Part shown: one piece after another, positions 9,683 through 18,133 of the stretch
Position numbering within the stretch: the stretch's first letter is position 1
Layout: each line of letters opens with the position of its first letter
Assembly (NCBI GenBank): GCA_965204405.1
Contig: CBDBEN010000004.1
Span: forward strand, 1,302,001 to 1,366,000
Direction: 5' to 3'
Source: JANQPX01 sp965204405
GTDB lineage: Bacteria; Pseudomonadota; Alphaproteobacteria; Geminicoccales; Geminicoccaceae
Length of the DNA: 64,000 nt
Notes under the pieces: generated by a model
Databases searched by the model: none
Told to the model about the DNA's origin: nothing
Seen by the model: the letters and a program-made list of their open reading frames with translations, nothing else
Position numbers and translations under genes: made by a program

Positions 9683-9700
9683 CAGTTTTGTAACAAACTG
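9683..9700. promoter_or_regulatory. Near-palindrome upstream of lpxC
   Basis: The sequence CAGTTTTGTAACAAACTG is an imperfect dyad located 139 nt before the lpxC start. Its size and position fit a transcription-factor operator, but no regulator can be assigned from sequence alone. Confidence 0.3.
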
Positions 9701-9821
9701 ACACCAACTGTGATTTGTGGCCTCCATAGCGGGTTGTTACATGTCGCTATGAAGGTTTTCTCCCTTCAGAACCGATTCGCGAAGTCCTTATTTCTCGCGG
9801 AGTTGATTGCAGGAGTTGAAG

Positions 9822-10796
9822 GTGTCCACCCAACAGGTACATCGGGGACAATCCGAGCGCAGCCGAAGCCACGGCAGGAAGCAGCGGACATTGCGCAGCT
9901 CGATCGGCTGCGTCGGAACGGGTCTTCATTCCGGTGCCAAGGTCGCTTTGTCGCTTCATCCCGCCAGTCCCGGCAGCGGCATCCAGTTCGTGCGCACGGA
10001 CCGGCCCGATCAGCAACCCGTTCCAGCCCTTTTCGACCAGGTCTGCGACACCACCATGTGCACGGCGATCGGCAAGGCCGGCGACGGCAGGATCAGCACG
10101 ATCGAGCATCTGATGGCCGCCCTGGCAGCGCTTGAGATCGATAATGCAAGGATCCTGGTGGATGGACCTGAGGTGCCGATCATGGATGGCAGCTCCAAGC
10201 CCTTCGTCTTCCTGATCGAATGCGCCGGGATCGTTGAGCAGGAGGCGCCGAGGCAGTGGATCGAGGTTCTGAAGCCGGTTACCGTCACCGCTCATGGCAA
10301 GAGCGCGCGGCTTGAGCCGATCCGTGGCGATGAGGATGATGACCGGTTCATCATCGATTGTCGCATCGAGTTCGAACATCCCGTAATCAAGAACCAGTCG
10401 ATGAACTTCGGGCTGACGACCGAGCGCTTCAAAAGCGACATCTCAGGGGCGAGGACCTTCGGTTTCGCCGAACGGGTGGAAGAGCTCTGGTCTCGCGGCC
10501 TGGCGCTTGGCGGTTCGCTCAAGAATGCGGTCGTGGTCAGCCAGGACAAGGTGCTGAACGAAGAAGGTCTGCGCTTCGAGGACGAGTTCGTCCGTCACAA
10601 GGTGCTGGATTGCATCGGCGATCTCTATCTCGCCGGCGGCCCGATCATCGGCCGCTTCACCGGCAGCTGCGCCGGCCATGCGATGCACAACAAGTTGTTG
10701 CGTGCCCTGTTCGCGGACCCCACCGCTTGGCGACTGGTCGATGATCCCCATGCGGATGAGCCGGCGGAACCCCTGCGGAAGGCGGCAGGCGCTTAG
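9822..10796 (+). CDS. lpxC: UDP-3-O-acyl-N-acetylglucosamine deacetylase (LpxC)
   Basis: Zinc amidase that commits UDP-acyl-GlcNAc to lipid A synthesis in the cytoplasm; 324 residues. Zinc ligands are visible in STIEHLMAAL (His, about residue 95) and RHKVLDCIGD (His and Asp, about 258-267); GPEVPIMDGSS and the catalytic His of SCAGHAMHNKLL are present. I start at GTG 9822 because AGGAG ends six bases upstream; a TTG at 9807 is in frame but lacks a site. A 35-residue basic N-terminal stretch precedes the usual QRTL start, a little longer than typical. Confidence 0.95.
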   Translation: MSTQQVHRGQSERSRSHGRKQRTLRSSIGCVGTGLHSGAKVALSLHPASPGSGIQFVRTDRPDQQPVPALFDQVCDTTMCTAIGKAGDGRISTIEHLMAALAALEIDNARILVDGPEVPIMDGSSKPFVFLIECAGIVEQEAPRQWIEVLKPVTVTAHGKSARLEPIRGDEDDDRFIIDCRIEFEHPVIKNQSMNFGLTTERFKSDISGARTFGFAERVEELWSRGLALGGSLKNAVVVSQDKVLNEEGLRFEDEFVRHKVLDCIGDLYLAGGPIIGRFTGSCAGHAMHNKLLRALFADPTAWRLVDDPHADEPAEPLRKAAGA

Positions 10797-11075
10797 CGAG
10801 AAAAGAAAGTCTGCATCGCAGACCTCACCCTTTCTCCTGGAAGCCAAACCCTGCGATTGATTCAGGTTAGAGTCGTTCGATTCCAGTGCGGTCATCGCTT
10901 CAGCCATCCGATGCACTTTCAGATAGCTGAATGAGGGAATAGGTTGGTTCGGGCCTCTATGCCTTGCTACCGCCGAGGTTATTATCGAGCAATTCTTCTC
11001 CTGTCTATGTGCGCTTTGGCTTGACAGCCAGCCCGACTATTTCGATGGTTGCACCGGTCCAATGGGAGCGGATGA

Positions 11076-11960
11076 TTGATAGAAAATCGTGGTGGTCTCG
11101 GGCGGGCGGGCTTTGTCGCCCTAACGCTTGTGCTCAGTGCTTGCAGTGTCGGCGGTTCGGAAGACGACGCTTATGTCGAGCGCCCGGTCAATGATCTTTA
11201 CAACGAAGCCCTGGATGAGCTGCAGAACGGCAACAACACGCGGGCAGCCGCGGCGTTTCAAGAAGTGGAGCGCCAGCACCCCTATTCGCAATGGGCGACC
11301 CGCGGCCAGGTCATGGCTGCGTTCGCTTTCTACAAAGCCAACGACTATGACCAGGCGATCGGTGCGGCCCGGCGTTTCATCGATCTGCATCCCGGGCACA
11401 AGGACGTGGCTTATGCCTATTACCTGATCGGCATATCCTATTACGACCAGATCTCCGATATCGGTCGTGATCAGAAGATGACCGCCCTTGCCTATGGGGC
11501 ATTCGAAGAGCTGATCAGGCGGTTCCCGGAAAGCACCTATGGTCGCGACGCTCAATTGAAGGCCGAGCTTGCCCAGGATCATCTCGCGGGCAAAGAGCTG
11601 GAAATCGGCCGTTACTATCAGCGCCAGGGCAAGTATGTGGCCGCAGCTAACCGATTTCGCTCGGTGGTCGACCAATACCAGACCACCACGCAGATCGAGG
11701 AAGCCCTGCATCGCTTGACGGAGACCTACCTGGCACTCGGCATCCGCGAGGAAGCGGTGAAGGCAGCAGCCGTACTCGGTCACAACTATCCGGGCAGTCC
11801 CTGGTATCGGGACAGCTATGCCCTCCTGGCCAAAGACGGGGACCTGCCAGCACCTGCTCCTGGAAACATTGCCAGGAAGAAAAAGCCGGGCACTATTAAG
11901 GCTCCTGAAGGAGGCGTCTTGGTCGAGCCTCCAGCGGACGCCCAAACCGGCCCGAGCTGA
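11076..11960 (+). CDS. bamD: Outer membrane assembly lipoprotein BamD
   Basis: Lipoprotein component of the BAM complex that inserts beta-barrel proteins in the outer membrane; 294 residues. A signal peptide ends in the lipobox LSAC with Cys at about residue 23, followed by TPR-like repeats typical of BamD (LYNEALDELQNGNNTRAAAA; HPYSQWATRGQVM; DLHPGHKDVAYAYYLIGISY; RFPESTYGRDA). The only in-frame start that includes the signal peptide is TTG at 11076, with GGGAG seven bases upstream. recN follows after 16 nt, an arrangement seen in other Alphaproteobacteria. Confidence 0.94.
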   Translation: MIENRGGLGRAGFVALTLVLSACSVGGSEDDAYVERPVNDLYNEALDELQNGNNTRAAAAFQEVERQHPYSQWATRGQVMAAFAFYKANDYDQAIGAARRFIDLHPGHKDVAYAYYLIGISYYDQISDIGRDQKMTALAYGAFEELIRRFPESTYGRDAQLKAELAQDHLAGKELEIGRYYQRQGKYVAAANRFRSVVDQYQTTTQIEEALHRLTETYLALGIREEAVKAAAVLGHNYPGSPWYRDSYALLAKDGDLPAPAPGNIARKKKPGTIKAPEGGVLVEPPADAQTGPS

Positions 11961-11976
11961 AGGGAGCTGGCGGCCT

Positions 11977-13644
11977 GTGCTGACCAGCCTGTCCATACGC
12001 GACATCGTTTTGATCGAGCGCCTGGACCTCGAGCTCGATCGGGGGCTCTGCGTGCTGACCGGCGAGACCGGTGCGGGCAAGTCCATTCTGCTCGACAGCC
12101 TGGGCCTTGCTCTCGGCGGCAGAGCGGATCGGGGGCTGGTGCGTGACGGTGCCGGCCAGGGCTCGGTAAGCGCCGCATTTCAGCTGGCAGACGCCGAGGC
12201 CGTTTCCGCACTCCTGGATGAGCACGGCATCGAGACCGACGAACTACTCTTGGTGCGGCGAACCCTCGGCCGGGACGGACGGTCACGCGCATTCATCAAT
12301 GACCAGCCCGTGGGCAATGCGCTGCTCAAGCGATTGGGGCAGATGCTGGTCGAGGTCCATGGCCAGCATGACCAGCAGGGGTTGCTGGATCCCGTGACGC
12401 AAAGAGGGTTGGTGGATGCTTATGGACGCCTCGGGCCGCGGAGGGCCAAGGTCAAATCGGCATTCGGTGAGTGGCGAGACGCCGAGCAGGCGCTTGTGGC
12501 AATTGAGGACGAAGTCAGCAAAGCAGCGACCGATGTCGACTATTGGCGCCATATCCTGAGCGAGCTCGACGAGCTTGCCCCTGAACAAGGCGAGGAGGAT
12601 CGCCTCGCCGAGACGCGCGCGCGCCTGATGAACCGGGAAAAGCTGATCGGTGCCGTTGACGAGGCGCTCTCGGCCCTTGCCGGCGATGGCGGCCTGTCCG
12701 GGCGGCTGGGCAAAGCGCAGCGTTCGATCGAGCGGGTGGTGGAGACTGCAGGCGACGTCCTGGAACCGGCGGCGGCCGCCTTGGATCGCCTTCGGGTGGA
12801 GATGGACGAGGCGACCTCAGCGCTTGAAGAGGCAGGTCAGGCACTGGCTGCCGGCGAGGATCGTCTGGAAGATATCGAGGAACGGTTGTTCGCCCTTCGC
12901 GGGGCCGCGCGCAAGCACAAGCTGCAAGTGGACGAGCTTCCGGCCTTTCGCGATCAGACTGCGCTACGGCTGGAGCGGATCGATGCGGGCGACCAGCATG
13001 TGACCGCAGCCCGAGCGGCCGCGCAAACCGCAAGAGAGGCGTTCGTCAAGCAGGCGGAAAAACTCAGCGCCGGGCGTGCCAAGGCCGCAGATGCGCTGGG
13101 TAAGGCGGTGATGAAGGAGCTGCCGCCGCTCAAGCTTGACAAAGCCCGGTTCGAGATACGCCTGGTCGGGCTCGATGAGGCGGACTTTTCCGAGAATGGC
13201 GCGGAGCGGGTGCAGTTCGAAGTTGCCACCAATCCTGGCCAGAAACCGGGTCCGCTCGGCAAGATCGCATCCGGCGGTGAGCTTGCCCGTTTGATGCTGG
13301 CGCTCAAGGTGGCGCTGGCCATGACCGAAGCCCTGCCGTCCCTGATTTTCGACGAGGTGGACAGCGGCGTCGGCGGCGCTACGGCGGATGCGATCGGCGA
13401 TCGGCTGCAGCGCCTCGGCGACTGTGCCCAGGTTCTTGTGGTCACCCACGCCCCCCAGGTCGCCGCGCGCGCCGGCCAGCATCTCCGTGTCGAGAAGGCC
13501 GCAACCCGCGGCAGGGCAAACGTATCCGTGACCAATCTGACACCGGAAGAAAGGCGGGAGGAGATTGCGCGCATGCTGGCCGGCGCGGAGATCACCGATG
13601 CTGCCCGCGCAGCCGCCGACAGCCTGATTAGGAAGTCAGCCTGA
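11977..13644 (+). CDS. recN: DNA repair protein RecN
   Basis: SMC-like ATPase of 555 residues acting in double-strand break repair. Walker A GETGAGKS lies near residue 28, a long Glu/Ala-rich coiled-coil region spans about 150-370, the ABC signature SGGELARLMLALK is near 432 and Walker B LIFDEVDSGVGG near 457. The frame stays open upstream to 11818 inside bamD, but the family begins 'LxxLSIRDIVLIE', which fixes the start at GTG 11977 with AGGGAG upstream. The stop overlaps the ligA start by one base. Confidence 0.95.
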   Translation: MLTSLSIRDIVLIERLDLELDRGLCVLTGETGAGKSILLDSLGLALGGRADRGLVRDGAGQGSVSAAFQLADAEAVSALLDEHGIETDELLLVRRTLGRDGRSRAFINDQPVGNALLKRLGQMLVEVHGQHDQQGLLDPVTQRGLVDAYGRLGPRRAKVKSAFGEWRDAEQALVAIEDEVSKAATDVDYWRHILSELDELAPEQGEEDRLAETRARLMNREKLIGAVDEALSALAGDGGLSGRLGKAQRSIERVVETAGDVLEPAAAALDRLRVEMDEATSALEEAGQALAAGEDRLEDIEERLFALRGAARKHKLQVDELPAFRDQTALRLERIDAGDQHVTAARAAAQTAREAFVKQAEKLSAGRAKAADALGKAVMKELPPLKLDKARFEIRLVGLDEADFSENGAERVQFEVATNPGQKPGPLGKIASGGELARLMLALKVALAMTEALPSLIFDEVDSGVGGATADAIGDRLQRLGDCAQVLVVTHAPQVAARAGQHLRVEKAATRGRANVSVTNLTPEERREEIARMLAGAEITDAARAAADSLIRKSA

Positions 13645-15737
13645 TGGCGGTCACGGACCGCAGCGTTGACGAGATGACGATGGAGGATGCTGCCGAGGAA
13701 TTGGCATTCCTTGCCAAAGAGATCGCCCGCCATGACCGGCTGTATCACCAGCAGGACACGCCCGAGATTTCCGATGGCGACTATGACCTGCTGCGCCGCC
13801 GCAACCAGGCGATCGAGGCAGCCTTCCCCGACTTGATCCGGCCGGACAGCCCCTCGCACCGGGTTGGCGCCGAGCCGGCGACGGGCTTTGAAAAGGTCAC
13901 CCATCGAGCACCGATGCTGTCCCTCGACAATGCGATGAACGATGAGGATGTCGCAGAGTTTCTAAAGCGCGTGCGCCGGTTCCTGAATTTCGCTGAGGAC
14001 GAGCCGATCGATCTGGTGGCAGAGCCCAAGATCGACGGGCTTTCCGCCTCGCTACGCTATGAGAACGGCCTTTTCGTGCAAGGAGCGACCCGAGGCGACG
14101 GCAGTGTCGGCGAGGACATCACCCAAAATCTGCGCACGATCCACGACATTCCCCAGCATCTCGTGGGCGAGGACCTTCCCGCCGTTCTGGAAGTGCGCGG
14201 CGAGGTCTACATGACCCGGGACGAGTTCGCGAAGCTCAACGAGCGCCGCATCGCCGCGGACGAGCCGCCCTTCGCCAATCCCCGGAATTCCGCAGCCGGG
14301 TCCCTTCGCCAGCTTGATCCGAAAATCACCGCAAGCCGGTCCCTTCGCTTTTTTGCCTATAGCTGGGGGGAAGCGGAGCCCACTATCGACGGCAGCTATC
14401 ACGGCTTTCTCGACCGGCTCCGAGCCTATGGCTTCCAGGTCAACCCGCTGACCAAACACTGCAGGTCGGTCGCCGACCTCGGTGATTATCACAGGCAAGT
14501 CGATGAACAACGCCACACGCTCGCTTATGATATCGATGGGGTGGTGCTGAAGATCGACCGCATCGATCTGCAGCGGCGCCTGGGCTTTGTCGGACGGGCG
14601 CCGCGCTGGGCGATCGCCCATAAATTTGCGGCCGAGCAGGCAACCACGCAAATCAACGACATCACCATCCAGGTGGGACGGACAGGTGCGCTGACGCCGG
14701 TCGCCAATCTGGAGCCGGTCACTGTTGGCGGCGTGGTGGTCGCACGCGCGACCTTGCATAACCAGGACTATATCGAAACCAAGGACATCCGCATCAACGA
14801 TACCGTGACCATCCAGCGGGCCGGCGACGTCATTCCGCAGGTGGTGGACGTCGATCTGAGCAAGCGGGCTGAGGGCAGCCAGCCCTTTGTTTTCCCGGAT
14901 CGTTGCCCCGTCTGCGGCAGTCTCGCGGTCAGGCCGGAGGGCGAGGCGGTCCGCCGCTGCACGGGCGGGCTGATCTGCCCGGCACAGCTCATCGAGCGGC
15001 TTCGCCATTTCGTCGGCCGCGACGCGTTCGACATCGAGGGCATCGGCAGGAAACAGGTGCCACAGCTCCTGGAAGCCGGGTTGATTGCCGGACCTGGCGA
15101 CATTTTCCGGCTTGTCGAAGATGACGAAAAACTCGCCGCGCTTGAAGCCCTGCCGGGATGGAAAGAGAAAAAGGTCGAGAACCTCAAGCAGGCGGTTGCT
15201 GACCGCCGAAAGATCGGGTTCGACCGCTTCATCAATGCGCTCGGCATCCGTTTCATCGGTGAGACCAACGGTCGCCTGCTGGCGCGCCACTACGGCACGA
15301 TTGATGCTTGGCGAAGCGCCATGTGCGCAGCAGCGACCGGTGACGAAGAAGCACTCACGGAACTTGAAAACATCGACGGCGTCGGGCCGAAAGTGGCCGA
15401 TGCCTTGATCGAATTTTTCAAGGAGGCACATAATCTCGATGTGCTCGGTGACCTTGCCGGCCTGGTCGAGGCGGAACCGCTGCCGGTTGCGGACGCCGCC
15501 GCCCAGCCCCTCGCCGGCAAGACCGTGGTCTTTACAGGATCGCTCGAGGAGATGACCCGGGCCGAGGCGAAAGCGACAGCCGAGGCGATGGGAGCAAAAG
15601 TGGCGGGGTCGGTCTCGGCGAAGACCGACTATGTGGTGATCGGCGCCGATGCCGGCTCGAAGGCCAAGAAGGCGTCCGACCTTGGGGTAACCATGTTGAG
15701 CGAGGTAGAATGGCTGAAGCTGGCACGACCTTCATGA
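13644..15737 (+). CDS. ligA: NAD-dependent DNA ligase LigA
   Basis: Replicative DNA ligase, 697 residues. Order of domains: Ia (NMN-binding, YDLLRRR near the start), adenylation domain with EPKIDGLS (catalytic Lys near 130), OB fold, a four-cysteine zinc finger (CPVCGS ... C ... C, about 420-450), helix-hairpin-helix region with LENIDGVGPKVADAL (about 574-588) and a C-terminal BRCT domain (GKTVVFTGSLEEMTRAEAK, about 625). Full length, no missing part. TGATG overlap with recN. Confidence 0.97.
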   Translation: MAVTDRSVDEMTMEDAAEELAFLAKEIARHDRLYHQQDTPEISDGDYDLLRRRNQAIEAAFPDLIRPDSPSHRVGAEPATGFEKVTHRAPMLSLDNAMNDEDVAEFLKRVRRFLNFAEDEPIDLVAEPKIDGLSASLRYENGLFVQGATRGDGSVGEDITQNLRTIHDIPQHLVGEDLPAVLEVRGEVYMTRDEFAKLNERRIAADEPPFANPRNSAAGSLRQLDPKITASRSLRFFAYSWGEAEPTIDGSYHGFLDRLRAYGFQVNPLTKHCRSVADLGDYHRQVDEQRHTLAYDIDGVVLKIDRIDLQRRLGFVGRAPRWAIAHKFAAEQATTQINDITIQVGRTGALTPVANLEPVTVGGVVVARATLHNQDYIETKDIRINDTVTIQRAGDVIPQVVDVDLSKRAEGSQPFVFPDRCPVCGSLAVRPEGEAVRRCTGGLICPAQLIERLRHFVGRDAFDIEGIGRKQVPQLLEAGLIAGPGDIFRLVEDDEKLAALEALPGWKEKKVENLKQAVADRRKIGFDRFINALGIRFIGETNGRLLARHYGTIDAWRSAMCAAATGDEEALTELENIDGVGPKVADALIEFFKEAHNLDVLGDLAGLVEAEPLPVADAAAQPLAGKTVVFTGSLEEMTRAEAKATAEAMGAKVAGSVSAKTDYVVIGADAGSKAKKASDLGVTMLSEVEWLKLARPS

Positions 15738-15994
15738 AGACGATTCTGCTGCAGGCGACCGGCTATCTGTTCCTGGTGCTCGGTCTGCTCGGCATGGTCC
15801 TGCCCATTCTCCAGGGCTTTCTATTCCTGGCCATCGGCCTGATCATCCTCGCCAAGACGGCGCCCTGGGCCGAACGGCTCCTGGATCGATTCCGGACCCG
15901 TTACCCCAAAGCCGGCGCCATGATCGACAAGGCGGAAGCGAAGGTCGAAGGCTGGGGCAAAAAGATTACCGGTTTCTTCAGCAGCAAGCTTTAA
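15710..15994 (+). CDS. Small two-helix membrane protein
   Basis: A 94-residue protein with two close hydrophobic segments (about residues 12-30 and 32-48) joined by LGMVLPILQG, then an amphipathic basic tail. The pattern 'GLLxxVLPILxGxxxLxIGLxxLA' recalls the small PGPGW/DUF454-like membrane families, but I cannot confirm the family. It overlaps the 3' end of ligA. GAGG lies just ahead of ATG 15710; ATG 15734 forms an ATGA overlap with the ligA stop and is an alternative start giving 86 residues. Function unknown. Confidence 0.8.
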   Translation: MAEAGTTFMKTILLQATGYLFLVLGLLGMVLPILQGFLFLAIGLIILAKTAPWAERLLDRFRTRYPKAGAMIDKAEAKVEGWGKKITGFFSSKL

Positions 15995-16056
15995 GCCCAT
16001 GACCACATCATAGGGCCCCTTCGACAAGGGATGTAACGCCAAGCCGCCTAGCATCC

Positions 16057-16113
16057 GCCCCATCCCGCTCTCCCGCCCATACCGGGTGGTTGGGCGGGGG
16101 AGCGGGATGGGGC
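16057..16113. repeat. Hairpin repeat, family B copy 2
   Basis: Twenty-three-base arms (GCCCCATCCCGCTC... / ...GAGCGGGATGGGGC) with one mismatch that becomes G-U in RNA, around an 11-nt loop containing CGGGTGGT as in copies 3 and 4. It lies between convergent genes (small membrane protein and SCO1), so it may also act as a transcription barrier for both. Confidence 0.75.
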
Positions 16114-16203
16114 AGGTCAAAACCTACTTTGTCGGAACAACGCCTTTGTGTCATGCCTGCTTGCGGAACTCTGCATGACGTCAACGATGTGGCCAGACCA
16201 CGA

Positions 16204-16815
16204 TCAAAGCGCCGCCTGTATACCCTCGGCCATTTTTTCCTCGGTCGCGTCATGGCCGAAATGCTTCACATACCGCCCGTCCGGTCCCATGAGGTAGTAG
16301 AACGACGAATGGTCGACGAAATAGTCGTCCGATCCCTCCTCGACGGCATTCTTGGCAAAATAGACCCGGTAGGCTTTGGCGGCGGCCTTGACCTGATCGA
16401 GCGTGCCGGTAAGGCCGACCATATCCTCATGGAACAGAGCGACATATTCCGCGATCGCCTCCACCGTATCGCGCTCCGGGTCGACGGTGATGTAGATCGG
16501 CGAAAGGCCGGCCTTTTCCTCGGCGGTCAGCAGATCATAGGCAGCAGCCATGGTCTGAAGGCTTGTCGGGCAAATGTCGGGACAGAAACTGTAGCCGAAA
16601 TAGATCAGCATGTGCTTCCCGGCGAATGTCTTCTCGGTGACCGGCTCGTTCAGATGGTTGGTGAGGGTGAACGGGCCACCGATCGGCACAGCACTGGCCG
16701 TTGTCCCCTGTTCTCCCGGCAGCATGCGCAGTGCGACAAAACCGATGCCGGCCACCATGATCAGCGCGACGATCAACGGGAGAACAAGGTCGCGTCTGGA
16801 TGATAAGATGTTCAT
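16204..16815 (-). CDS. SCO1/SenC family copper chaperone
   Basis: Membrane-anchored thioredoxin-fold protein of 203 residues that delivers copper to, or reduces, the CuA site of cytochrome c oxidase in the periplasm. An N-terminal anchor spans about residues 10-30. The copper ligands are the CPDIC pair (Cys78 and Cys82) and His169 in DHSSFYYL; the YITVDPERDT segment is typical. An upstream extension of the frame to 16914 is unlikely because ATG 16815 has GGAGG about nine bases ahead. It is the last gene of a three-gene copper group on this strand. Confidence 0.93.
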   Translation of the reverse strand: MNILSSRRDLVLPLIVALIMVAGIGFVALRMLPGEQGTTASAVPIGGPFTLTNHLNEPVTEKTFAGKHMLIYFGYSFCPDICPTSLQTMAAAYDLLTAEEKAGLSPIYITVDPERDTVEAIAEYVALFHEDMVGLTGTLDQVKAAAKAYRVYFAKNAVEEGSDDYFVDHSSFYYLMGPDGRYVKHFGHDATEEKMAEGIQAAL

Positions 16816-16885
16816 TTTCGATGCCTCCTTCGCTGAGATTACGGGTAGCCATGGCCACCCACGCTCTCGATCGCATGGCCTAGTA

Positions 16886-17374
16886 TCAGCTTCCGTGCTT
16901 ATGCGCCTCGCCATGCTTCATGCTTCCTTTCACTCCAAGGATCGGCACATCAACGGTCACCTCGCCCGCCTTTTCAAAGGTCAGGGTGAGCGGTAAGGCC
17001 TCACCTTCCTTCAGCTTCTCCTTCAGCCCGATGAGCATCACATGGAAACCGCCCGGCTCGAGCGTCACCGGCTCGTCGGGGTTGACGTCGATCGCCTCGA
17101 CGGGGCGCATCTTGGCGATATCGCCCTCCATGATGTGGTTATGCAGCTCGGCCTTCTCGGCGACCGGTGTCGCGACGCCGATCAGCTTGTCCGCAGCGTC
17201 ACCATGGGTCATCAGGGTCATATAGGCGGCACTGTTGGGGGCACTGCCGAGCGAGGCGCGTGCCCAGCTTTCATGGATCATGATGTCGCCAACCTTGGCC
17301 ATCCCGGCATCGCCGGCAAGGGCGCTTGCCGCCAAGGTGAGGGTTAAGCAGGCGGTGGCAAGAAAATGTTTCAT
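16886..17374 (-). CDS. PCu(A)C periplasmic copper chaperone
   Basis: A 162-residue exported protein (signal peptide about 1-20, cleavage near ASALA-GD). It contains the exact Cu(I) motif H-X10-M-X21-H-X-M at His78, Met89, His111 and Met113, with EPGGFHVMLIGL around the last two. PCu(A)C proteins load copper onto cytochrome oxidase CuA, often with SCO. It sits 70 nt upstream of SCO1 in the same direction. The C-terminus is His-rich (MKHGEAHKHGS), possibly an extra metal tail. AAGGA lies eight bases before the ATG. Confidence 0.93.
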   Translation of the reverse strand: MKHFLATACLTLTLAASALAGDAGMAKVGDIMIHESWARASLGSAPNSAAYMTLMTHGDAADKLIGVATPVAEKAELHNHIMEGDIAKMRPVEAIDVNPDEPVTLEPGGFHVMLIGLKEKLKEGEALPLTLTFEKAGEVTVDVPILGVKGSMKHGEAHKHGS

Positions 17375-17542
17375 TGTCTGTATCCTTCAAGATCGGATCA
17401 CGGCGGTGCCGCGCTGATCCTTTCACGAGAGATCGCCGTAGACGGCGGTGTCGGGCGCAAACAAGGTGCCGGAGACCGGCAAGGTGACCGTGGATAGCCA
17501 CACCAAAATACCGGATGTTCGGCAACACCATTGGACAGTTTG

Positions 17543-17935
17543 CTAGACGACCGGCGGTGCTCGTGATTGAAGGGGGCTATGGCGCAGCCGGTGCGCCGCC
17601 GGCCGGCAGGTAACCGCCAGTCTTTCGGCCGCCTCGGCATATCGGTGCACCCAAACAGCCACATTCTCGGCGCGCAGCTGGCTGAGTGTCTTGACGAGGC
17701 AGGATGTGCAATCCAGGACGTTGGTGTCATGGGTCGGCTGCTCATCCGATGATGCGCCAAGAGGGCCAAGATCATCTTGCAGGCCGACGATCTTGAAGCC
17801 TGTGCCGGTGCAGATCACGACGGCATCAAGCTGTCGTGCCGCTGCGGCGGTCGCCCATTGGCCGAGCCAAGACTGGGCCAGGAGTGCCACCACAACAAGA
17901 CGAGCGATCCGTCGAAAGGCCTCAGAACGCCGCAT
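17543..17935 (-). CDS. DUF2946-like small exported protein
   Basis: About 130 residues beginning with a basic stretch and a hydrophobic segment (residues 10-33), then VVICTGTGFKIVGLQDD, which resembles the 'ICTxxG' core of DUF2946, and a Cys pair in DCTSCL. Such proteins often sit beside copper-handling genes, as here. I place the start at ATG 17935 because it puts the hydrophobic segment at the N-terminus; the frame is open to 18091. No strong ribosome-binding site, so the start is uncertain. Function unknown; a role in periplasmic copper handling is inferred from the neighbours only. Confidence 0.6.
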   Translation of the reverse strand: MRRSEAFRRIARLVVVALLAQSWLGQWATAAAARQLDAVVICTGTGFKIVGLQDDLGPLGASSDEQPTHDTNVLDCTSCLVKTLSQLRAENVAVWVHRYAEAAERLAVTCRPAAHRLRHSPLQSRAPPVV

Positions 17936-18133
17936 GCCGATCCCAACGCTGTGCTGGCCGAACCCTATCAAGGCCAGAGGAGAGCGCAACGCGACAAAAT
18001 ATACGTGCCTTCCGGAGCGGATGCCAGGGCGGCAGATGGCCTCGATCAACGGTCCAAAGATCCGCGCCTGGCTGCTATCATCGCGGCACACGCCTTATCG
18101 AGCTGGCATTGATACTTATCCGGGGAGGTGACG

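Larger units (their letters stand above)
9414..9821. other. ftsZ-lpxC intergenic region
   Basis: A 408-nt non-coding gap. It holds a hairpin repeat (9550-9610), then an 18-nt near-palindrome (9683-9700) and the lpxC ribosome-binding site (AGGAG, 9811-9815). Short frames here cross the hairpin and show no coding character. I see no further element. Confidence 0.6.

Noticed and set aside
16090..16803. 237-codon frame opposite SCO1
   Set aside because: Lies antisense to a firmly identified SCO1 gene and starts inside a family B hairpin; a GC-rich shadow frame.
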